A stretch of DNA of 64,000 bases from Taiwanofungus camphoratus (taxonomy: Eukaryota > Basidiomycota > Agaricomycetes > Polyporales > Taiwanofungaceae): assembly GCA_003999685.1 (NCBI GenBank), contig CP021233.1, positions 930,001-994,000 of the forward strand, given 5' to 3'. Of the stretch, positions 35,948-45,488 are shown one piece after another (position 1 is the first letter of the stretch; each line of letters opens with the position of its first letter). The position numbers were made by a program, and so were the translations under genes. The notes under the pieces are model-generated. The model had not been told where the DNA came from, made no database searches, and was given only the letters and a program-made list of their open reading frames with translations.

Positions 35948-36097
35948 GTCTCGCTAGCGTTGGTTTGTGCAATTCTATTGGCTGATGACCGTGGGAAGGT
36001 TGCCTAGATGGTGGTACTCAGGGAAGAAGAGGTTCCCAGATGATGTGAAGCAAGAATGCCAGGAGATTGACACTACTAATGGTGGCCGGTAGTCTCT

Positions 36098-36108
36098 CAA
36101 TGAGTAGA
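36098..36108 (+). repeat. LINE target-site duplication, right copy
   Basis: CAATGAGTAGA here is identical to 29,049-29,059. The sequence to its right (GAGAGCTAAAG) continues the interrupted repeat, as shown by the uninterrupted relative near 26,550-26,610. Confidence 0.9.
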
Positions 36109-38040
36109 GAGAGCTAAAGCGGTGTGATATCTGTGAAGGATACCAGAGGAAAAGGTAAGTGAGAGAACACGACAGAGAAACTACCTAGACCACTGTCAGG
36201 GGCCTAAAAGTCTAGTGTGTGCAGAGGAGTAAGGGGCCAATGAATCCTGCACAACAGAATCTTATGCTGAGGTGCAGTGATGAGTCCTGTAGCCTCCTGG
36301 GCCCCGAATTGCGATTTTAGGAGCTGTCTAATCCCCCAACCGACCATCCTAAGACTCTTCTACAGCCTACGACAGGTGGGATAGGTTCCTATAATATTCC
36401 TAACACCTCCTTTCCTTCCTAAACCCTTCTAACACCCTATGAAGTCCTGTGAAGTCACACGAGGTGCTACGAGGTTTTGAACGCTAGCCACAAAGTCCCT
36501 AACTCCTGCTAAGTCCACTATCGGACGCTGCCGGCCCTCCCATACTGTTCTATTGGATCTAGGTCCCAGCTACTATGTCACTCATCCCGGGCTTAGCTAA
36601 GAAGTCTTAGCTAAGTCTCTCCTAGCTCTTGTGATTGCAGCTACCTCCGATAGGCTCCGAAACGGTCTGAAGTTCTGGAAGTTGAACTTAGGAAGCCTTG
36701 TGCACCCCATGGGTCTCGATCCTATGCCATAAGGTCATCCTAGGGTGTATCCATATGGCCCTCCACCCAGTTAGGACACCTCCTACCCCGATTAGGCCAA
36801 GTTCCGCTGCTAAGAACTTCGTGCGCTCTTAGCCCACTAAGATAGGTGATCACAGCGCATGGCTGCTCTCGGATAGTCATCCCACCCTTGTGAATGAAGT
36901 TGGTCACCTTTCTACCGTACATAGTTCCCCTGTTTCAGTTCCTATTTAGTTCCTATCCTCCTCGTGTTCACTTCAGAGCCCATGCGCTTTAGTACACATT
37001 TCGGACTCGTAAGGATCACTTCGTGCAAGAATAGTTCACCTCACGCTCCCCTACTTAGTCAGAGGTAGTTTACTATGTACGACAGAGACCCCTCAGTGCA
37101 CGCTTCTCTCTTTGGAATACAAGTTCCCCTGTAGCTCCAATCTCAGGAAAGCGTCATGAGTACAACCTTAGGAACGGTCCTAAGGCCCCTAAGTCTCCAC
37201 CCCAGCTCCGTTTCAGTACCTTTGAACTACGTCTACGCTCGCAATATATCTACAAACCACGTCTACGCTTCCTGAACTACGCACTACGATCTACGAAGTC
37301 GCTGTGACTTCGCGCCCTTCAGCACCTCTTATAGCACCTATCCGGTAGGCCTCCGCCTTAGTTATACCTTTAGGCTCACGTTGCGTCATTCCTACGTCCT
37401 ACGAATAACCCTACAACTCTCCCATAGCCTTCATCTCGGGCTATAGCACCTCTCTCTATGCCCTCGAACTCTCCGACCCACACCTCAAAGTCATCAGACA
37501 CTTCAGAGCTTCCAGCAACCTCGTTCTCCAATTTCTATTTCAAGTATTAGCTCTCCGAACCATTTGACCTCTCCTACAGGTCTCCTACGCTAGCCTAACC
37601 TCGCCCACCTCGTTCTAACAAACCTCTAAGCCTTATGCCCTTTAGCTAACTCTAGTTAAGACTTTGCAGCAGTCTCGTACCCTCTGCCGCTTAGTTGAAA
37701 CTATAGTCTATTGGCTTATTGCTTCCTAAACCCCATACAGCCTACGAAGTCAGCTTGCGTGCTTTAGCTAAAACTTCAAAGGACTTCGCAGAACCTTGAA
37801 GGACTTCATGCACTTTGGAGGGCCTCGCAAGGCCTTAGGGATCGTATAGCACTTAGGAACAAGATCCTGTTGTGCAGGACCCTTGACCCCTTACTCCCCC
37901 ACTTATAAAAACAAGACATACAGGTTTCTCGGTATCATACAGGTTGTAGCTCCTCCCCTCACACCCTCACAGTTCACACATTACCTCTTAGCCACGTTAC
38001 GGAGCACTCCCTAGGTACCAGGGTCCCCTAGGTCGTATCA
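36109..38040. repeat. Remainder of the LINE-interrupted repeat plus direct repeat B, right copy
   Basis: 36,109-36,290 finishes the inverted repeat tail begun at 28,987. From 36,280 to 37,230 the sequence is the collinear, CpG-richer partner of 27,480-28,450. The stretch continues to a forward family end, CCCTAGGTCGTATCA, at 38,026-38,040. With the LINE removed, 28,987-38,040 would be a unit of about 2 kb flanked by inverted TGATACGACCTAGGG ends. No coding motif was seen. Confidence 0.7.
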
Positions 38041-40805
38041 GCGGTGCAAAGCGAAAAAAACCACTTACTTACCTGATAAAGCTCAAGAACCCTATCAATC
38101 ATCATAAATGTGGAAGACCAATGAGTGTCAACATCTCAAAGAAGCTGAACTTCTCAAAGTGGCTCCTGCCTGAACATGTTGCTTGCATTACTTTGAACAA
38201 TAGTGTCATCAAAGTCCTCGCAACACTGCTGTGATGCCCAATATGCAGTGACAAGACTGCATGTTTTTGCCACAGGATCTGCCTGCAGAGCTTCACAATA
38301 TTTGAGATCTACTTGTAGGGCAATGTTATTTGCCTGCATACTTTCTCATGTGTCAGCTTCATCTTTCTTGTCTGACTCCATATTGGTATCACAGTAGATA
38401 ATTGGGTTAACCTGAGTGAGATGTTTGAGGCCTGTTTGAACAGAGACATTGACAATATGAGGAAAACATCTGTTGTGGTAATGTTTGTTCAATTATGCTC
38501 CTGTCCCTTCACAAAAATATACTTACCTAATTTGGCTTTCTTCCCTGTCAAATGGAATCCCTTTTGCTTGCAAGAGAAACTCCAACTCCTCCATCATTGT
38601 TGCACAATTGGATGTGTTATCGAGGGTGATCATGCCTATCTGTCAAGCAGATATTGTAATAAGTACTTGAGAACAAAAAATCTGAGTATAATGCATAGAA
38701 ATACCTTTTCAAGGAGTCCCATTTGTTCCACAATCTTTAAGAAATGAGAGGCCAAGTTTGTGCCAGTATAACTTCCACGGACATAACAAAATGCACTCAA
38801 ACGTGTGCGAATCCATAGCTGACAATGGTTATTCTTGGTGCAGAAATGCAATGTGACCACCATAAAGCCATGCAGCTGTCTGTCTGTCCAGAGATCACTT
38901 GTGAATGAGATGCACTCAAGGGCATTCTGATCACATAATCATAAGTCCAATATATCAACTTGTAGTGAATTGTAGCCTTACTTGAGCTTCTCTAGTTATT
39001 GCCTCATGCTCTTGTACAAAGCACTCTGAGAGAATCTTCGAGATAAGAGTTCTATATGGTATGTCAATGTCCTCCAGATTGGTATCACCAACATATAACA
39101 GAAGTTCTCGAAACTCCTCACAGTCGACTACATTTATGGACTGTCAAATGAATAGATCAAATTGTCAGTAGCTAAACTTGAAAGAATCCAAATTAATGAC
39201 TTAATCACATACCTGGTCATCAATGACTAACCATGCTATGAGTCGCTTGATAAATCCTTCCTTTATGAAAGGCTCAGAATGTCAATGTAGTTTCTGATCT
39301 TTTAAACCTGCAAGCTTTTCCCAGCCCTTAAGGTTCTTGACAATGACTTCTTCACATCATTCCTTCCAATGTTCCTTTCTGAGGTGAGTTCGTATTGCAT
39401 TGGTTTGACCTGTGCTACACTTCCAAGTTTGCCACTGAGGAAGCATGCTAGTCAATGATGTTAATAATCATACAATGATGACATAAGCTCAAATTCCTCA
39501 CCAGAGTCAACATCCAATAAACTGCATGTTTCACAGCCTTTCAAATAAACATATTTTATCTGCTGGTGCCATATCTGGCCTTTTGTCTGTTGTGAGTTTG
39601 TGTGTAAAATACCACACATCACTTGCAGCACTGGCATTATGAGACACCTTCAATTTAGCCAGCAGTGAACTGTGGGAGGGAATAGCAGGCTCTGCCGGTA
39701 TAGTGATGGATGGCCCAACACTGGGGACAGAGATCTGTGGTACCATGATTGACCTTTGTTCAGCATTCTCGATGTGATTCCTATCTGTGTGTTGATGCTT
39801 TCAGCTTAGTAGAGCAGCATTGGAGTTCTCAGTGTGCCTATGTCATGTACTTGTTGTTTGAGATGTGTTGTTAGATGTTTGCACTGCCCCAGTGTTGACT
39901 ACAGAAGATGTTGCCTCAGCGAGTGATGTCTGCAGCAACTGAGAAGGGCTATGCCCTTCTGTGCCAGTGGAAGATGAACCATACAAGCCAGAAGCTAGAA
40001 ATGGTGGTGGTAGAGCATTATACAGATTAGAAAATTGTGGATAGCCCTGTTGGTACAAAAACCACTGAGGAGCTGAGCCATGATAAGAATTATAAGGCAA
40101 GTTATAGGGATGAGAGGTGGGATAGGACTGAGCTTCTGTTTCTGAGGTAAAGCTGATATTTGGTGAGACAGACAGCAATTTGTTATGGCCAAAAGACTCT
40201 GGTGGCTGTGCAGAACTGGTGAGCAATGAAGAGTGGTTGGCACTTGACCAGTGGAGCTGGCCTGAGGGCCCTGGAATCATGTCGCCATGTTCTGAAGTTC
40301 ATTCAGGGACAAACAGCATGAGTTTTTGAGGTGCACCAGCTATTTTATTGTGGAGAGGTCCATGCAAGCTGCCATCTGCTCTCAGAGCTGTGTTGTAAGG
40401 GAGCTAAGGACTGGATATTGTGTTGCGGCTTTTGTGAGCAACCATTGCTTGAGTAGCAGGTCTTAACTTTTAAGCATTCATGTGAGATCAAATCATGAGA
40501 TAATATTACTGTTGACTTGACACTGATACAGATCTACAGGATTATAAGGGCTGAAGCTGATCAGAGAAGATGAGTGAAGTTGCTACAGAGATGGCAAGTC
40601 ATACACACTTTTGTGACATGTCTCAGTCAATTGCGAGTGTCTCAGCTAGTTGTGAGTCACAATGCATCAGCATGCTCCCAGCATGACAGATGACCATGGG
40701 CCCAGAGTTGTTGTTACCTCAAGGTACCTTGAGGTGACCGGCATTGATGCTGGACTACCTCAACCCAACTCGAGGCTCAAGGTATCTCACCTCATGGCAG
40801 CACTA
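38041..40805 (-). mobile_element. Broken hAT transposon
   Basis: Minus-strand pieces read in hAT order. A Pro/Ser-rich head (39,843-40,280) comes first. A BED zinc finger follows near 39,360-39,450 (WKCSTGQTNAIRTHLRKEHW), then EPFIKEGFIKRLIAWLVIDDQ with EEFRELLLYVG. Next are FMVVTLHFCTKN and GSYTGTNLASHFLKIVEQMG, then IGMITLDNTSN, CFPHIVNVSVQTGLKHLTQV and finally HWSSTFMMIDRVLELY near 38,060-38,130. Introns and several stops lie between. The C-terminal dimerisation region is missing because the element is cut off at the repeat end at 38,040. The outer end at 40,805 (TAGTGCTGCC on the minus strand) resembles a hAT terminus. Confidence 0.85.
40726..40745. repeat. Perfect 20-bp palindrome in the hAT end region
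   Basis: ACCTCAAGGTACCTTGAGGT equals its own reverse complement. A related half-site CTCAAGGTA recurs about 30 bp further out, so these may be subterminal transposase-binding motifs of the hAT element. Confidence 0.85.
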
Positions 40806-40809
40806 GTTA

Positions 40810-41605
40810 CAGCAATGTGCATAATTATGTGAAAACGCAACTTTTTTTTTTGAGTAGCCGAAGTAGGACCCTGATATGAGTTTCCATTCTGAGTATGAAA
40901 TCTGTTGCGCAGCCAAATGTGTGTACGACTGTGCCTTTGACTTCAAGTCACAATATCCCTTGAACGGCTCAGCGTTTTCATGTTATATTAACAGATTTGG
41001 ATTCTACTTGTTGACACGGAGGGTTTGATACCCACAATACTATCTAGCTGCTAGGTCATAACTGGCTTTCTGTGTGTGCTCCTGACCTTCAAATCGGATT
41101 TGCACTCTATAGAAGGCTTGGATGGTCTTGTGAAGTTGCAGAGAGGTGTGCGATAGGGCACCATACAGGTTTTGGAAGGGAGACAAGGCTGGAAGCTTGC
41201 GGTATAATGTGTATATCTCAGACAAGAGTTCCCTTCAAGTTTTACCATTTCCTTCTTACATTTTGTGTACATTCATTGTATTTCATCATAGCATACTTAG
41301 TGTCTTACTGTTTTCAGAACATACACAATACAAAAATAAATTGAGTTGGATGTTGAACTATGAGTGATGATGTACATTGATTACTGTGGACTAAAAACTT
41401 GTCTGGGCATCATGCTCAGAATTGGGACAACTTGAAACTGATTCATGACCCTTTGAGATACTCTTAGAGTGTTCTAAAGTGTCTGAGTTGTGCAAACAAC
41501 AATCAGAGTTCTCCAGAGGATGTACTATACCACAAGTTGATTACATGTGGTACTTCGGCTACCCAAAAAAAAAGTTGCGTTTCCGCATAATTATGCACAT
41601 CGCTG
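40810..41605. mobile_element. TA-flanked 0.8-kb inverted-repeat element (MITE-like)
   Basis: The ends are inverted repeats of about 56 bp starting CAGCRATGTGCATAATTATG, containing the palindrome GCATAATTATGC on the right side and a T/A homopolymer run near the inner edge. They are flanked by TA on both sides (40,808-40,809 and 41,606-41,607). No transposase frame lies inside. Size, TA target and CAG ends suggest a non-autonomous Tc1/mariner- or pogo-class element. It lies directly beside the hAT end and about 360 bp upstream of GPI8. Confidence 0.8.
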
Positions 41606-41968
41606 TAAGACCGCTCTCAAATAGGCAAATTCTACCTGCTAGAACAATAAGAATCCAGAGTTTACGCTCCAGAATTTGTGACTTATATTGGTCACAACAT
41701 GCAACCACATTTGCTGGTCAAAGATCAGTCTCCAGTGTATACATATGCAGACCGGCGATGTGCGACGATTTTCTCGAGCTTCTCGAGACGACGCAGGAGC
41801 GCAACACTGTAGAGTACATGAAGGCATGTCCTGAGACCTATGCTCGATAAGCGAGAACTCTTAGAGAGTGCGTACATAAGTTAGCACCTGCACCGGCGCT
41901 AGACTCTACATAAGAAGCCACAGGCTGCGACATCCTATTCAAGTTGTTACTGTTGCCTACATCCTCAG

Positions 41969-43547
41969 ATGCATGCTAGGCTATCGATCTGTATCTTTTC
42001 ACTACTATGTCTATTGTCCTTGCCCGGGGCTATCGCTCGTCAAACCAGACCCAGAGGTAGTGGGTCTGTTCACAGTAATAACTGGGCTGTCTTAATCTGT
42101 TCGTCAAGATACTGGTTCAACTACCGCGTATGTCATTCCAGACCATAATGTACGGAAGTGATGATGTGGATCTTAAGCTAGCACATGGCCAATGCACTCG
42201 GGATGTGAGAGGTTTCTGTTTGACTGCGGGACACTAGCTGACGCAAGTTGCTGTTCTCTGCACTGGCAGGTACCGCACGGTCAAACGACTTGGAGTACCT
42301 GATTCGAACATCATTCTTATGCTGGCCGACGATGCAGCCTGTAACCCGAGGAATAAGTTTCCCGGTTGCGTGTATGCAAATCAGGGCCGTTATCTTGATT
42401 TGTACGGAGACAATATCGAGGTGGACTACCGCGGTTATGAAGTTACCGTTGAGAATTTCCTGAGGGTACTTACAGGTGCATGACATTTTCATATTCCTGT
42501 TGCCCCTGATTGACGGCACAATGGTTGAACTTCTGTAGGACGCATGGATTCTTCTGTGCCGCGCTCTAAGCGCCTTTTGTCCGATGATCGGTCGAACATC
42601 TTCGTGTACATGACCGGGCATGGGGGCAACGAGTTTCTTAAGTTCCAAGATAATGAGGAAATTAGCGCATTCGACATTGCTGATGCATTTGAGCAAATGT
42701 GGCAGAAGAAGCGGTTCGTTGTTCCTATACGGATTTGCAGGTCGTAAGTCAGGCATAGCTGACTGTATATTGCCCCAATGAAGCTACAATGAAATATTCT
42801 TCATGATCGATACCTGCCAAGCAAATACAATGTATTCAAAATTCTACTCTCCGAACATCCTCGCCACGGGCTCTTCTCAAATTCACGAGAATTCATACTC
42901 TGTTTGTTTGACTCTGTTTGTTCTATATTCAACCTTATGATGTTTTGTGTGTCCCGACAGTACGAAAACGACAATGATATTGGCGTCGCAGTCATCGACA
43001 GTTTCACTCATTATGTCCTCCAATTCATGGAAGGCATCAACAAGACCAGCCAGACTTCTATGGAGGATCTCGTGGGCTTCTTCTCTCCTCTTGCTTAATG
43101 CTAAGGTAACCATACTTGACCCCGCAGTTCGACAGCTATGACTTTCAGAAAATACACTCACATCCAGGCGTCCGTACTGACCTGTTCAAGAGGACACTCC
43201 GAGAGACGCTCGTGACCGACTTTTTCGGTGGTGTAGTACAGGCAGAGATCATGCCGCCCTTGCTTGATGACTCTTCTGCATACTCTCAGCCTATGCCTGT
43301 GGGAGATATAGCGAACTCTCCTGAGCATGTCATCGTAATCGAACAAGGCCAAGCGTATCTGGATTCGGCAGCACAAGAGGAATACACGTCGGACTTCGAG
43401 TCTGCGCATGTTAATGCTGCTGACTTCGCTGCTGCTTTTGTGGCTCACACGGATCAGACAGAGGGAATGTCGAGGAAGATGAGGGCATGGGCGTCGAGTC
43501 TGCTGGTGATTGCGCTTGTAGGATGGGTAGGAACACAACGGAAATGA
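41969..43547 (+). CDS. GPI8: GPI-anchor transamidase catalytic subunit GPI8 (PIG-K)
   Basis: GPI8 is the C13-family cysteine protease of the ER GPI transamidase; it cleaves C-terminal signals and transfers the GPI anchor. Seven exons give 403 residues, the usual family length: 41969-42127, 42182-42204, 42270-42475, 42539-42713, 42784-42901, 42961-43071 and 43128-43547. All introns are GT-AG, 54-70 nt long and in phase; exon 2 is only 23 nt. The N-terminus is a signal peptide ([20 protein letters not shown]). The caspase-like core shows [33 protein letters not shown], the catalytic His in [14 protein letters not shown] and the catalytic Cys in [18 protein letters not shown]-terminal membrane helix ([14 protein letters not shown]) ends in a short basic tail. 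The start was set by the signal peptide. The gene looks intact and single-copy. Confidence 0.96.
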
Positions 43548-45488
43548 CAACGCAGAACGGATTTACTCTGACAGTTGTGACAGAAGCAGCAAAGGTTTTA
43601 ACCCTTCTCTCTGTTGATTTAGAGCGAGGCCAGGAGCTGCGCACAAAGCCATGTATGTTACCTGAACTAGCTTCAAAATTGGATGATTCTAACGATAAAG
43701 CTTGTCATTCATCTGGCGAAAGAGGGAGTGCTACACTCGAGCGCATCATCAAGCAGCAGACGCTATTTACGTCTGGCGTAGGTGCACAGAGGTGCGCTCA
43801 GCCACGAGCAGCGTGTGGGCGTTCATTTTGTCTGCTTCTGCCTCGAGTGCACAGACGTCTGTCTAGTAACTCTTATCTTCAGGGTTCCTTCGTCATCCCA
43901 GCACTAAATGTGTTTCTCCGAGACTTGTTGCACCACTTTCCTCTAGGAATATCCTTCCTCAAATACAGTCCTGATATTGTCTCTATGGACAGCTCGACAT
44001 TTGCTTCCATCAGCAGTATGTCTTGCCAGTAATTGCTCCCGCGAAAGCATAACACGGATCCACAGAGTGATCGCCAAAATGCAAGGGGCTTGATTTGATT
44101 ATTATGGCATTCAAGGCACCTCAGCATCTGCGATCGAAGGGGGAAAGAACCTAGAGTGGCCAACAAGGAGCTTACAGGCAACAAAAGACCGCGCTGACAC
44201 AAACTGTCAAATAGGCATCACGATGCCATCGTCAGTTGCACAAACAACCTCAAGGTTGAATTCGTGGTGCCGAGTGATGTCCCTTGGACTTTGGCCAGCT
44301 AGGGTAATCGATTTTTCGGTCTCATCCTTCAGTACCATCTGCGGTCCAAGACTAGTCATTCAGTCTAAAGGGTGCTTAAGTTTGTCGATGTCAGTCACCT
44401 ATCGGCGACTCTTTACAAGACGAACGCAATGATACTGATCTTCGTCACGGCTGACACGAACTCTCGAAATCCCCTCATGTATACAGTTTACCGTTCCGAA
44501 TCGACCAATTACTGGGTTGCCAAGTTGCTGTGTTTAGGTCTGTTCAAGACTAGAAGTCCATTCAGGGATCAGAAACCCACTGATATCTGTACTGAACAAG
44601 CAATGTCCAAGATATCAACGTATAGATCCGTTTTTTGCTCAGTCGATTTGTCCACCAAGCTGTTTACAGAAAGCTGCATGTGGCTGCGCCACAACGCTGG
44701 CGTTCGATCAACCTAGATGCTTTTGAACAACGGCAAGACTTCAGTCCCAATTCTGACAGCAGGAGAAATTTCTGATCGTGCGGCAGAAGCGCGTAACGAT
44801 TGTCTTGCGTTATCACGTTGCGAATTAGTGCTCGTAAGGGCCTTTAGCCTGCAACGATTCGCTAACTGGCTCACGTTTTTGAGTCATAGCGAAGCATTAG
44901 AAGATACCCTCAATCAGCTGACCGTCGCTCCTCCTCAAAGCCCTCGAGAGGCCTGCCGATTCAAGCCGCCAAGGTAATATATTGTCTGGACAGCCTCTGA
45001 AGACAACCCCTGATGTATCGCCTGCGTTATCTAGCCGTGAAGGAAGCGGGCCTCGTTCAACAGATTTCGTTACGGACACGGACTCCGTCGACTTCAATGT
45101 GGGAACCTCCTCACTAGTCCACGACTTCTAGTCAACCTCATGCTCTAAGTGCCTAGGTTTTTCTAGATTTGTCAGAATATGTTTGCAAATCGGAGGAAGC
45201 TTTGTAGCACGATGATAACGCCAACTGTGTATTGCTGCAATCGTATTCCTGAGCGCAGCAATGCATTCCTATGCCTTCTTCAGTCGGACTTCAAGCGCCA
45301 AGGAACTCGGTGAACTGGAAATTGAATTTGCCTCTTGCAGGACAAATAAGGCTAATCATGCGATCGATAGCAATATCTCTGTTAAACAAACACTCTAAGG
45401 AAGCCTATCTAGTACATTAGGTTCAGCAAGATAAAGGTACATGGTTGAAATACACTCAGTTCAATGTCCACGTTGTCCACAAAGTGAA
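43548..45488. other. Intergenic stretch between GPI8 and the P450 gene, nothing recognised
   Basis: The two flanking genes converge here (GPI8 plus strand, P450 minus strand), so both 3' ends lie in this 1.9 kb. Short frames near 43,490-44,030 and 44,370-44,980 carry no recognisable motif. CpG content is normal. Confidence 0.45.

Larger units (their letters stand above)
29060..36097 (-). mobile_element. Tad1-type LINE (non-LTR retrotransposon) inserted into a repeat copy
   Basis: This is a nearly full-length LINE on the minus strand, bracketed by the 11-bp duplication CAATGAGTAGA. In element order it has a 150-bp leader, ORF1 (from 35,947), ORF2 (33,467-29,583), a 3' region of about 500 bp and a short CCAT-repeat tail at 29,060-29,075 in place of poly-A. 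ORF1 and ORF2 overlap by four bases (ATGA at 33,464-33,467), as in reinitiating LINEs. ORF1 is split by a 0.98-kb foreign insertion. Five in-frame stops and no frameshift interrupt the two ORFs, so the copy is dead but intact in length. The RNase H domain and zinc-knuckle ORF1 place it in the Tad1/I group of fungal LINEs. Confidence 0.92.

Noticed and set aside
40807-41608. PIF/Harbinger-type TTA target duplication for the 0.8-kb element
   Set aside because: The flanks read TTA on the left and TAA on the right, so they are not direct repeats. TA duplications with CAG ends fit better.
41969-43547. Metacaspase as an alternative to GPI8
   Set aside because: [14 protein letters not shown] and [16 protein letters not shown], the signal peptide and the C-terminal helix are specific to the C13 GPI8/PIG-K family.
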